A stretch of DNA of 64,000 nucleotides. It comes from Galaxea fascicularis. Its lineage: Eukaryota; Cnidaria; Anthozoa; Scleractinia; Euphylliidae. Positions 42,406-56,200 of the stretch are shown in pieces (within the stretch, counting starts at the first letter, position 1; the number at the start of each line of letters is the position of its first letter). The notes beneath the pieces are model-generated. The model did no database searches. It had not been told where the DNA came from and saw only the letters and a program-made list of their open reading frames with translations. The position numbers and the translations under genes were made by a program. Where the stretch lies: the NCBI GenBank assembly GCA_948470475.1, contig OX419346.1:1595151-1659150 (forward strand). Reading direction: 5' to 3'.

Positions 42406-45400
42406 GATGAACTCCGCCTGCCCAAATTTTTGCCTTCTTCAGGTGTTCAGGACATCCGCTAATTATGAAATCCGGTAATTTACTTTTCACTGGACAATGC
42501 CGATGAGGAAATTAATTTTCCTAGTGTAATAGTTTTTTAATAGGCTTTTAAACCTCGCACATGGACAAGTTTGAAACATGATCCAAGTTTCGTTATCTTT
42601 TTAGAGTTAAAAGTGCAATTTATTGCGAACAAAATGATGAATATTTGGAGTTAAATAGTCTTTTGAAATGAAATCATATCAAGTCAAATTGTCATTCGCT
42701 TTCATTTATTTAGAATTTTGCTGTGGAGATTCAGTAGCATGTTTAGCCACGATTGAGAATGCATTGAAGTAAAGAATTTCTTGAAGCCTAGTGGAGTTCA
42801 CGAGAGGGTTACGCTGGAAGATGCTTTACATTCCATTGAAGACCTGTTGTATTGTTTAAATCACCTAAGATCGCAATCTGATTAATGTGTTTACCTAAGA
42901 TGAATAGGTTTTCGTTAGCGCTTTAAAGCATTAGCCCTGTTAAACCATTGATAACGAGACTGATACAGTGGCTGCGTCTGGTCTGGCCACACAATGCTGG
43001 AATACACCCATTCAAATCAAATTGACCAATCACAATGCATTTGAGGTTTTAACAGGCGGAAGTTCTCAATCTGATTTGTTCTAAGTTGATTGAAGGGCAC
43101 CTATGCCAGAAATTCGCAGCTATTAAAAGGCGATCCAACATAAACATTTTAATGGATCTAGCTTATATCATGTAACCTCATTTCTCTTGTCATGCCTTTG
43201 TTGTTTTGAGTCAGTTTGGATAACTTTTAGTTCTTAATTCTCCTTTTCATGCATAGAGAATCTTGCAGAGTTTGAGCATCGTACGCAGTTCGGGTGTGAT
43301 CATAGAGAGCTGTCCTTTCACATGCCACTCTTCCACTTGAATACTTAGCAGTTGTAAATTTCCCAGTTTTCTTTAAACTCTCAGACTGTTTTTCCCACGA
43401 AATCGGCGTGAAACAAGAGGCTAACGGAAATTGGGCCAATTAAATGCCATTAATCAAGTTTTGTGTTTCCATGAACATCTGATAATAAAGAAAATTAAAT
43501 TTGTTAAAAAGCATTGAGTACGTATATATGGACATGTACAACAAAGTTGACTACAGTTTTCTTTGGGTATTTAAACTATCGAGGAATTTTGTATTCGCAC
43601 TCCCGCTTAGCGAACAGTGCTGGTGCTGGATAGACCCCTGTTCATCAGAGGTAAGAGTCTTTATCTGTAACATCTGTGTTTGTATGCGAGATACAAGTCT
43701 TGTTTATGTATGCTCGAGGGGCTGTACTGTTAACATCTCTACATCTACGAACAAAGAAACCAAGGTTTGTATAACCAAGTGGGTCATATTCGGGTGACCA
43801 AATGCTTCAACATAATGAAACACAAAGCAAAATTGTTACGGCAGATTCTAGATTCTCACGTTTCGGCTGTCGGCCTTAGGCTTGTTAATTAAAGCATATA
43901 TAGCTTCTTGTAGAAGAAAGGAAAAACTCTGAGTAACTTCAAACAGGTTGATTCTCAAAATAGTCTCAGTTTACTTGAAAGTGTTACAAGTATTCGATGA
44001 GGTGTGTTATGTTTGATAAATGTGGTTGGTGATTCTATTTTCATGATATCGCCTGACATTTCCTTTATAATGTAACACGGGTTCAGTTTTTATCTTTAAA
44101 CCTGTGTTATGTGTCTCATTTTCAGTTATAATTCAAGACAGGTTGCTCAGTATTATGTTAAGTCTGTGGTGTGTCCGAAGCATATTTATTTGCATGACAC
44201 CGATTGATAAATGTATCGTCATTTGTTGGCGTCTGGCTTTCGTTATCTGAAGGCGTCTTCAAGTTCTAGCAGCACCTGCTGATTTTGCCTTCACGACTCT
44301 AATTTAAGGTGTTTGAATGGCTTAACTAGGTAACACTGCACATCACCGAGATCTGCCTTATTTGTGTGACTTTTTTAACTTTGAAGGCAGAGGTAAAGAG
44401 TGCTCCAAATTTGAGCTTTAAATAATAGTATTTGCAATCCTAATCTAAAGACGTTCTTTATCCTTTTCTGGTAATCCAAGAGTAACCACATAGTCACTCA
44501 AGTGGGAGCTGCATTCCTCAAGTGAAAATAATCCCAAATTACAATACTTTTATTGATAACTGATCCCAGTCTTAAAGGCATTTTCGTGATCACCAGCTAA
44601 ATAAAACTGCTAAATCTGTTTCTAGTTTCTTCTACATAAAAGGTTCAGTTAACGATAAGTAGTACAATTTCTTTTCCATTGATGTGGAGAAGGAAAGGTA
44701 CAATCAGATATGGTGTACAGTTACAATTCTGTATCATGTCGCTTAAGACAGTGGATGTTTATCGCGTTCTGATTGGCCATTTTAACACCTGATAATAGTC
44801 ATTATTCACCCTCTACATTACCCGGGACTTTTGTCGATTTTGCCGGAAACGAGAGACTTTTGGGGGGTGTTTGGTTGTATATTAAGAACTCATTCACCTC
44901 ACCCAGGTTCGGTGAATGATAGGAGATAGTTACCTCGCCGCAAAATCCACCTACGCTTTGGCGCAAAGTTGTTTTTTTAGTGTTTCCAGAGTAGAATTTC
45001 GGCGCTCTCATAATTAGTGTGCTAAAGGAAGTTTCTACCAAACGTTCAGTGTAATAAGTCTGAAGGAATTATACGAACTGCTGTTTTAGCAAGCTACATA
45101 AACAGATGGCTACAGTTTAAACCTCTAGTTTTTGCACTGTGTCTGAAATTATTCTTCAAATAAGAACCGTTCGGCGAACGTTTAAATTTAAGCTCCGTGC
45201 CCCTACGTTGTCCTAAGGCTTTGGAAATGATGTTTACATTACAAAAGAGGATCGTCAAATTGTCTAGTAATGCCATTAGCTTTTGTGCGCGGATAGCGAA
45301 CTCTAAGCCCACATAAAAACCGGGTAATTTGTAACTGTGATAGCATTCGAATTTTACGTCCTCGCCAGTTTCGAGCAAGATCCCACTCAAGTTTTAGTTT

Positions 45401-48400
45401 GCTATTAATGTCCGGTAAGTGTCTACAGATGACATTTTTGTGTTAGCTAGCTACAGCTAACTCTTAAATTCCATAAGGTTACTGCGCATTTGCTGTTCTC
45501 AATAATGGAGTCATATTCTTCAAAGGTGCAGTGATCAAAACGCCCAGTTTTATAAGGCATGGTTAATACACTCATAGAACTCCATATTTCAGGATGTCAT
45601 CTGAGCACACGTCCCTCAATCCAGACGTACAAAAATGATTTGGGCCTCTCTCAACAATTCAGCAAAACTCTTTGATCGCTTATTACTTTTATCGATCTCG
45701 CCTGTATGTTGTGGTCTTACAAATCAGCAAGGTAGGTGTTGCGTCTTGGTTGAGAGCTAATGTGTGGAATCGGGCCACACCTATGGTGTAGGTTCGAATT
45801 TTAGTGTAGCAAAACAGAACTGTACCTCATTGCTATATGGAAACTGCAGAGTGAGGACATTTCGAGTTATTAAAGCATTTCATCTCTATTTTTGAGGAAA
45901 ATTGAATCAATTTTATTCAGCATGGTTAGAATTTAAGGGTGCTATAGTTTTCCTAAGAAAAATGTCGTGTTACTCCTGCTTTATCGCAAACAGACGACAT
46001 ACAGAAGAGCAAAAATAGAGTTAAGATCGTTGGGAAATAACATCGGAAATCTGAGAGGTAAAATCTTTTTTGCATGAGAAATCGGCCTGTCATGCCGAAT
46101 TAAAGCCACAAATTCGGTTTGCTTTTTATGTAAAAACGATTTCACTTATTAATCAGGAAATATTTCAGGATTAAAATAATTGGCCTCAACCTTTTTACGG
46201 TACAAAATACCTCTGGCACACGATAAATCACAACGGCATATTTTGTAAACAAAAAAGAAGTTCTCCATTTTGCAGCGAAGCTGCGGGAAGTTTTAACCCC
46301 AAATTGTAGGTGATAAAAAAGAATTTGGTACACTGAAGACGGGTTAGATCACAGCCGAGCTAACTGATGGAATTCAGCAGGAGGCGAGGACCTCCACTAG
46401 TATAAAACTACTTTTCGCTGACAAACTCAAACCTTGGCTCGTTTAATTATAATGTGGCCGAACTTTTCTGTTTCTTAGTGAAATTCTTCACCGTGATTAT
46501 TCACCTCTCCACCTTGATCAATCCTGTTTTCGGACACCTCACCTTTCTCTAACTTTGAAAGACTGCGGATAGAGTCTTAAAATACTAGCCAATCAAATGA
46601 AAGCTATGGCACTGTTTTATCTAAGTATCCATCTTGGTTCTTACTCTGCAAAGAAAAAATGGGCCTTATTAAATCTACAGTATTGAACTTCGAGAGTCAA
46701 AGGGTCAGATAGACTTCCTCTCAACAGTTCATCTCCACTTGACAAGACAGTTAAGAGTACAAATCTCCAAAAGATTTCCTTCCTAGCAATTAATCTACCT
46801 CGGTGTATCATGTGAGGTCACTAGCACTGATTCAAGAAGATGTCATTTGATAGAAGAGGGTTTGTACCTCAGTGATACATGAAACTTTTGAATATACCAG
46901 CGTACAAGCTGATGTTTCAGCTAAACATCATGCTACCTGTTAGGCGATAAATTGGGTAAGGAGCGGCGTCCTCGTCAAGTTAAAAACCTGCAAAGTTCGA
47001 GCTCTTACGCCCTTGAGCTGGCCGCACACTGAGGAAAAGTGAGATTTTCAGGTGAATAGTCGAACACTGTGAAAACAGTTTTTAATTTTCTCTTTAAGAT
47101 TGTATGTTATTAAGATCATCTACGAACCTAGCTAATGTCTCACGTGCAAATGATATTTATGGTACTCTTAACTGGGTTAATATATCCCCGCCACTTTATG
47201 TCAAAGAGTGCGTACAGAAATTCGGGTTAATCTTGTGGTTTCGCCGAAATATGTCCATGAAAATCTGCGGGCAGAGGAAGAATATGTTGGCATGTGGGAA
47301 GGTTCGTGTGATACTGCACAAACTAATAATACAGTCCATCTACGTGATTGTGCACTTTACGTCTGTAAAAGTCTTGCATCTTTGGGACGGATGTCGAGTG
47401 TTAATCATGATTACTGTAGCCACGCGCAGAAGAAGACTATCAACGTGGATCTATGGTTTCCATAGTAATTGCAACACATACAGACTGCACCTCTCGACGT
47501 AGGGTGTGCCGGGCAACATTTGTCCAAGTGTCGATCTTCATAATTTGTATTTGTATTTCTATCAAAGGAGTCGCGTAATTTTCGTGTCCTTTAAAGGTCG
47601 GTATGTATAAGAAGCTTTTGGGCTAGATCAGTTTCAGCGCGCACGTCATTTTCAATTTGCGATGAGAATACAGCGGAATAGGCGCGAAAACCACGTCTAG
47701 ACGAGCAAGCGTGAAAAGACGAAAGTAAGGAAGTCGATGTTTGCTTACGGAAAGCGTAGGCTAAATGAACAATTGCGTGGTTTTAAAAACGTCTTGAAGT
47801 AACTTTCGGATATTTTTTTTCTGTGTCGAAAACTTGTAATCTTCCTCAATTTGACCTATTGAAGAGCCAGCCACTATGTTCCTGTATGGTTCATCATTAG
47901 TCTTTAGCGATTTCAGTAATTTTTACTATGCCTTCCTAGATACGTGTCGAGACAACGTAGTGAAGGAGTTTTCCTTTTCAATAGGTTCATGATTTCCTTA
48001 GGAGAAATTCCAACTGCTTCCTTTAGAAAAGCGTGGAAAACCTGTGTTAACTCTTAGTGATTTTAACCTTCTTTTAACCTTTGATGACATGAGTGGTGTA
48101 CAGCCATACCAACGTCATGCAAATCATTTTGAACATCAGGTAAGCTAAGGTTCACCCCCCACCCACAGCAAGCTTTTTCGTGTAATCAAGGAACAGTTTA
48201 GCTTTGATATGTAACCTTCTGGTCCTTTCCAAGCGGTTTAAAGAACTTATCGAACAGACGAGACGAAGGATGGCTTTTCAGGTGTGTGGAACATACGGGG
48301 ATTTACAAACCACTTGAAAAGTAGGGTACCACCAAAGATAGAAAACTTCATCCGTTTTAGGTGCGTTTCAGTTAGGGTAAAGAACTTAAATTAACCGAAT

Positions 48401-51400
48401 ATTTCGGAACACAGGTAGCAAATAACTCAACTGTGAAGTGTTACTAACACTAGTTTCATTTAATTTAAGAAGTCACGGTTGAAAACTTAATTCTTTAAGT
48501 CCAAGGTACCCCCACACTACATGAGCGGAAGTTTGGTCGTGACAGTATTAATAAAGCGTCAGTAGTTGCGGGAAATCCTTCACTTTGCGTGCAGAGGGCC
48601 CTGGAAATGTCTGTCTTTTCTACAGTACCGGACGTAAGATTCGAGCTTTATTCATCCGGATTCTGAAAATTCAATGCGATCAAGTCTTTATAATCTGCAA
48701 TTGATATTATCGTCACCACGCAAGCCTCCTTTCGCGCCTCCGACCTAGATGGCCCACACTGCGCATGTGTTAGTTTTAGCGATTGGCTCGTTGGCCGAGA
48801 AAAATTAAATGACATAAGGGAAGGTCCTTGCCGGACATTTTAACTGGAAAACATAGGTTCTTTGTTCGATGTCTCAGTCATATTGGAGGACTAGGACGCT
48901 TTGAGGGAACCGTCGAATTTTTCTTTTTGTTTAGTTACTGAAAACTCCTGCAAAACCAAAATTGCTGCAAGTGATTCGCATAACTTTCGTCTCAAACAAT
49001 TTTGGCTTGACTCGCGTGGGATCTGAAACTTAGGTAGGTCTTCATGTGTAAGAAAGTTCTAGCAACCATGGCCGATGCATTTTGTGTTGCGTGCGATATT
49101 ACTGAATACTGTAAGTATATTAGGTTTGTCTGCATGATTCTTTATAAGAAATCGGCTTATGGGCCTCGAGGCTTAAACACTGGAGTGGTCCGAACCATAC
49201 AGCTCCGTAAATTATCTCTTAAATGTAAATTATCTTTATTTGAATAGACTGACATTTTTACGGGATTAGAAAGGGGAAAGTCCAATATTGTTCAAATTAT
49301 AATTTTCCATAAACAAGCAAATTTTTATAGAGTGTATGGCAGCTTTTTAAGGTTCGACTGCAACTGCAGAGAGAACATTTAATGGATGCTATGTCTTATC
49401 TCATTTTATCTTTGATTTAATTAATATCATTATTTAGGATAACATAGATAGTTATCTCATTTATTATTTTGAGACTCACAGCACGGCGCGGTCAACAAAT
49501 GTAAAGTGTATGCAGAAAAAAATGTTGCACCTACCTAAAACCAACCACGGAAAACAAAATTAAACGAAGTATTTCCGAGTGTCAAATAGATCAAACGTTA
49601 GGAACATTTGCGTTTAAAGAAAACGTCATAATATTAAGGGTCTGTTGAATGTTTTCAACTTTTCACAATTTTTATCGGCCACTTTGACCTGTGACTTACT
49701 TGTGTCACTTTATACAAGGGAAAGGTGATTTCAATTTTTTTTCTTTTTTTTAAGCCAAACTAAAGAGATAATCGTCATAAACCACAAATTTTTTTCGGAG
49801 TTGTTTGATTAATGGAATTTTAGGATTTTAGTTCTAACCAGCACGTTATCCGACAATGTGAATTGTAGAAAAACATATCGGTTTACCTACATTTAAGTTC
49901 GCTCTAAGTTTTCGGGGGCGTTTCAAACGTCTTTGACCTGGAATTAATCACGTCACAGCTGACACATAATCGTCGAGTGAAAGAAATCGTGATTAATTCG
50001 CGCATATCTCTTTGCTATTTTCACCTTTGGAAACTCAGCGAAAATATTCCGCCACGGTGCAGGTAGCTTGTATCACTCGACAAGACTTGAACAGCACTCA
50101 ACGCATTCTTATTTAAGGTACTCAGAGTAAAGGCAGGCGCAAGCTGTTTGAAAAGAGGTGAGTTCATACAAATGTCGTTCAAATGGACATCCTCTCTGTC
50201 TCTTCTTTAAAAACAGGAAGAGGGCAAGACACTTTGGATGCCTCCTAAAAGCAACGAACAGGAATCTTTCTTTAAACCACCGGAGCTTATAGTAATCATG
50301 TTTTTTGAAGGAAACACAAAGTATTTAGTCAATCGCTTACATTCCTGAACATACGAAAAACTTCCCATAACTTTGACGGCGATTCAAAGATTTTTGTCCT
50401 GACTTATGTACTGGGGATATGCCAGATTATTAAGATTATGAAGTACATCTTTGTGAAAGCGATCTGCCCTTTTTACACTATCATTTGAAGCTCGCGGTCT
50501 GTTTGAACGTTAACCGAAGAAGGGAAGTAAGGAAGATAGGTACGCAGTCCGAAGGCGTAAAGTATTCTTTGCGAGAAATAACATCCGTTTTTCATGTCGG
50601 CGACTGATTGATGAGAATCTCTCGATAATGATGATTTGAAAAATAAGTTAAAGAACTCGTCAACGTTGTCATGTTATCAGCGCATTTAATGATCAGTCAA
50701 AACTTCTCCTTTGCGACCTTAAGGCAAATTTAAGCAGGATATTTATGAGAATATATGGAGGAAGCACACCAGTCGTATCCAATATATCACATGGGGAGCA
50801 GAAGACAGTAGCATATCAAGTCCTTGAAAGGTCACTGGGCAAACTATAGTAAAACAAAATTGCTCTGTCTATAGACGGCGAAGTATCTCTTGTAGTTCAG
50901 CAAAAACTGCACTAAACTGTGTAACTCGCATTTCACATCGACCTCCACACAAGTCATCTAAAAGGAAAGTTCACACAGAACGTTAGCTCTGTCGGATAAA
51001 ATCGTGAATGTGCCTTGTTGTGGCTGTTTCGTTGAAACGCAGGGAAAATCCTTATGTAGAGGTTGATAAATAATTAGATTTAAGTTTTGGAAAGAATTTT
51101 AAAACCTTTTTAGTTCAAATCGGATTTTTATCATGTTGGAGCCACGAAAATCTGCGGTTAAGTTTCCAAAGAGGACAAAGACGTTTTTCTTGCTTTCGGC
51201 GAGCTCTTAACAGACGCCGCTTACCGAGGCCTGAAAATTCCTGGCATGTTTCTTTTCGCATAAAACAAAAAATCTTCCTCTACTCAGCTTAAATGGTAAG
51301 TCTGTTAAATACGTGTAGATAAAATTTGAGCTTTATAATGCGATGAGATAAAAAATGCTGTAATGTGACTACAATCACCGGCAGGCATGTAACCGCCGAC

Positions 51401-53251
51401 AGCTTTCATAATGATCGCCGGCGCCGCAATTGTTGCAATGTTCCTTTTAATTTTTCCCGCTAAATTTTGAACAAACGCGCACGTTTCTGATCAAGTTCTG
51501 CGATGGATACCACTGGTTCAATGCTCCATTCATTTACACGAAAGATGTTGGGTTGTATGCGATATTATCTTTTGATTTGTCACTACTGGTGATGTTTTGA
51601 GGCAACTTGATCTTCGCATAAAGCAATTTCCGGTTCCATTTGATGAAAGGACAGGCTGCGCTAGGATGAATGTCTGGAAGCTTCTCAAATCTAGTTCACC
51701 GGTGACCAGCAAGCGTGCGAAAAGAAACAATAAACGAAGCGCAAGCTTAACAGCAAAATGGAAGCAGTACACGGGATGTTGACTATCAAAGGCGCCTTTT
51801 TGCGTATAAATTTGGCACATTTTTGCGCTTTGTGTATCTCTTTAACTGGTCGTCTCGGTTGTATGAAACGCATTTTAAATCGATTTCATCTGAAGTTAAT
51901 TTGATTGCAGCGAGGAGTTTGACAATGCTAAAGTAAGAACTCCATTCTGAATGACCTTAGCTAGAAATTGTTCGCAACAAAAAACATGTCGTTGATAAAA
52001 CTATATTCAGAACCATAATGTTACTGAATTCTTCGACTGCATTCACGCGCCTGATCAGTCGACAAAGCCCAGCGCGCCGAGATTAAAAGCTGTCAGCGCA
52101 GAGTGTGTTATTATAGTCTTATTTTCAAAAAGGTACGTACCGGCGCTTTGTGAATTTTGGTTCGTTTTTCTTTTTTTTTTTGACTGGACCCCATGGCTTT
52201 ACTTTGGTTTGGTTTGAGGAAAATTGCGATGACAAATGACTCGAGTTAGATACCATGTGTTTGTTAAGAAATTTTAAATTTATCTTGTTTTCGTTGGTCC
52301 TGCAAATGATACCTTAGCTAAAAATCGTGACAAGAACTAATTGCGAGATACAGTTTCCATTGTCAATGTTATCGCAATATTTTGACTTCGGCCCCGTGCG
52401 ATATTTGTCGTATCACCCTTCCACTCCAGTGTCTGCCCTTGTAATCCGTCGGTATAAATATTTACCTCTCTTTGCGGCCATCAAAACTTCCAAACTGAAA
52501 CACATTCAACAGGATTTTTCCTGTGTTGCGCAATCTAATCAATGGACATTTTGTTGTCTTGTGTTGCGACAATATCTTATGCCTGCTTTTTAAAGTGTTT
52601 TCATTGTGTTATAAAAACTATCTAATGTATGTTACTAGCGCGTGAGCGACAGAGGGCAGCTTATATCGACTACCATGTCATAATAAACTTCGCCTATCAC
52701 CACAAGAAACTAAACCCATTTAGCATACAGTTAGTTTAATGTGTGCGAGTTTCATTTTCCTCCTCGACTAACTTTAACAAACTCTCAATTTGACAATTAT
52801 CGGTGTTATATCAAGACCTTTTTAAGGTTTTGAGCTTAATTGACTTATTCCCAGGAAAACTCTAAATAATTTCCCTGGCACTGTAGCTTATGGCGCTCTC
52901 CAAGCTCCAACTTACCTACAGCGAAGAGAAACGATCAAAACAAAGTTGATTTTTCATCAAAGTAAAGATCGCGACGGATAAGAGCTTTAGTAACTTGCGG
53001 TTCATTTTTGCCTCTAGTTCATTCATATACAAGATGAACCGTGCAATTTATCTCACAAAGCACATTGAACATATTTTAACTCGTAACACTTCTTCGCCAC
53101 CAGGTAATTTGTGTCATCGCATTTACGTACGTCGCTGGTTTCTGATTGGTTATGTGCCTGAGCCCGGTGGGCGTTCCCTGAAGTCCCGTAACACTCAGTG
53201 AAAATCCCTGGAACTTGACCGACATACAAACACCCCGTAAAATCCTGTACT
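42406..53251. other. Gene desert upstream of the ADAMTS gene
   Basis: About 10.8 kb with no coding region I can support. A weak minisatellite unit lies at 46575-46640 (CAATCAAATGAAAGC, GGCACTGTTTTAT). Two overlapping plus-strand frames at 47104-47502 and a 61-codon frame at 51597 are unrecognised. The region may hold regulatory sequence for the downstream gene, but nothing specific is visible. Confidence 0.45.
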
Positions 53252-56200
53252 ATGAAGAGACTCCGTGCTTTATTTATAATTGTTTTGATTTGCCATGTTT
53301 GCGCAGCGACGGAAAAGAAGCTCAATACAGGTAAGAGAAAATTGTACCCTTTCACACTCAATTCAGACTTGTGTATATAACATAATAATTATATTTTCCC
53401 GGTTTTCTTCCTCCAGCTCGCGCGCGCTTCTTTACGCCTAGTGATTTCACCAGCAACAACGGGCGCCTTGAATACGAGATGACGACAGTGGAGCGAGTGA
53501 ACCGTAATGGAAAACGCCACTCACCCCACAAACATTATTTAAAATACGGACACAGCGGCCTGAAGACAGGGCCCCTTTATTACAGACTTCCCGCTTTTGG
53601 GCGTAATTTTAATATCCGTTTGCGACGCGACGATAGTTTTGTATCACCTCTGTTCACGGTGGAGCACGTTTTTAACGATTTGCGGAGATTGTCCTTTGGT
53701 GGGGATTTGCGACACTGTTTCTACCGAGGGGATATACATGGAGATCCCAACTCGACAGCCGTGTTTAATCTGTGCAATGGATTGGTGAGTACTGCCTCTG
53801 TGCTTCATAATTAATTTTCGGCCGCCAGGTTAATGTTTCCGCAGCGCGGTGCAAGAGTACCGCGGTGTAGGAACGCTGGCTTCAGTACACTTTCAGCCGA
53901 TGCAACTCAAAGATTTATTCAGTTTAGCAAGTCTACAACGTTATTTCAATTCCATTTTGACCCAGTTCATGTGATCCTTGTCCATGTGATGAAAACATTT
54001 GGTAAAATTATCATTTTGAGGCGGCATAACCTTGTATTTATTTACTCAATTAACGAAGCCTGAGTATTGTAAGCAACGCCGATGCCATTTGACAAGTCTA
54101 CACATTTTATTGCGCTTAAGCTAGAGCACAAATAAAATGACCCCTTGTGGTAGGCGGATTGTCATCTTAGAAAAAATAATCACTTGTCTGAAATTTACGC
54201 TCATGGGAACTTTTCAACCAGCATTTTTTGTCAATAACCTGGGTTTAACTGTGGTTACCGTCTAGAATTTTTGGGGCCCAATAAACCGGAAGCCAGCGGA
54301 TGCGGCAAATGACCCCCTGGTAATCAATATGAAGGAGTTTTCACATCTCACGCACCAAGTTCCAGGTTATGTCAGGTTTTAAAACAACCACACAGGTTTT
54401 CGAGTTTGACTATACCTTGTGGCGTAAACATTTAATTAGCTTATAAAACCTTAAGTATCTACTTCCTATTTGAGAGAAAATTTCCAATAAACAACCCTTC
54501 GAAGCACATATCGCCGACAAAAAAGTGGAACTGCGCGGGCAAAAGTGAAGTCTAACTAAGGTGTTGGTGTCGTGATATTTTCAAAATAACGCACTTTATT
54601 TTGCTGTGTGTGTTTTCAGCGAGGTTCTTTCGTTTCAAATGGAGAGCGTTACTTTGTTGAACCTGTCGACGAACATAAAAAGAATGCAAGCATAAATTTC
54701 AGGAAATTCCATATCGTGTTTCGCCGTCCTACGAATACAGACAGCCTTAGCAACGGTTCGACGTGTGGTGTACAAGGTAAGCTTTCATTTCATTACGTAC
54801 TGTCTCCACATATCAACGCGCACTTCCAAGAACCACACAAATCCATCTGTTGCATTGTTTCTGCCGCGAGCTTGCCCCATTCGTAAAGTTAATCATCGTA
54901 AAGGTGGCTTGTTCTTATCTCCTGATAAATCGCCCTGGCAATGCTTTGCTTACGTAGTCTGGAGTCATGCACTAAATCAGATAGGCAAGGCCTCAGCAAG
55001 AGAAATAAACATGTTTAAGTATATTGATAACGCGGCTAATTGTTTGGTTTATGTGCGACATAGCAAAACAAAGAGCCATAGTTACTATCCGAAGAGGTTA
55101 AAATGATGATTGGAGTCTGTGGGTAACAAGTGAAAAAAAAAAAAACACTGATTATTGAATTGAATGCAACTCGCATGCGCATCATGCAGTATGTAGTTTA
55201 CTTTGACCTTTGACGGCATTTTGTTGGTGCGTGCAGTTAGCTGAGCATACGAAGAGTTGATATCGATCGATAGCTTATCACAGCACCAAGCGTTCTTGAT
55301 CTTTTACACTTCCACGTGAGGATTCCAAAACAGATATGATCACTCTTATTTACTTAGTTTTGTCAAGTGTTTTTAGCTGTCTGATACCAGGCTGGAAGTT
55401 CTTTGTACTCTATGTCTGTCCCTGGGTTAAATGAAGGCCGGCTTTTGTCTCTTTATTGCTTCATCGAAACAGTCCTAGAACAACGCAGAGTTTGGATGAT
55501 GAAGAGCTGGAAACGTTCTGTCTGATCGTTTTCACCAAGTGCTCAATTGATTGCCAATCCCTAATGCCTTGAACGAAAAGATATTTCCTTCAACCTGTCA
55601 CTGCCAGGTTACCGTTTGACAATCGAGGTGATGCATTGCTGGGATTTTCTGAATAACTGTTTGTTAAAAAAACACGATAACTCCTGCGCTTTTCTGTTAA
55701 ATCCGAAATACTCTTATAGGGTTAACTTGTTGGCGAAAATAGCCAACAAGATAGAAAGAAGGTAGAAGGAAATGCAGTGCAGAGAAAGATTCAAAACGTC
55801 TGTCTCTGAACTTTCTTACCGCGTAAGGAAATAATTTTGCACGACAGTGAATCATTTTTCAGATGGTATCAAAGCTACCATCACAGCATGAAAATCATTG
55901 AGAAATTACTGCAGTTCAAGCTATATATAAACCACAAAACTGCAGTTAGTTGGGATTCACAACCGCAGACGTCAGTTTTCTGCTTGCATGTATAATTCAC
56001 TAGTATTTCGCTTACGTTCGCTGTCAGTTCTCGCGTTAACGTGTTTAGCGTAAGCAACGCATTTTAACGATGTAAATATTTTCGTTATCGATTTTAAATG
56101 ACGGCGATCAAATGTGTAGTTGGTAGTGATCTTCTGGTTAACACTTTGTTGTGTAATTTGACCTGTTTTTTCGAATCCTCTTTGGGACAAGAGATCTGCC

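Noticed and set aside
45730..45805. tRNA/SINE-like GGTTGAGAGC...GGTTCGAATT
   Set aside because: It cannot be folded into a cloverleaf by eye and the B box is incomplete; no tail was seen.
47104..47502. Overlapping 132- and 85-codon plus-strand frames
   Set aside because: No recognisable domain or splice context, and two long frames at once is consistent with chance in a low-stop region.
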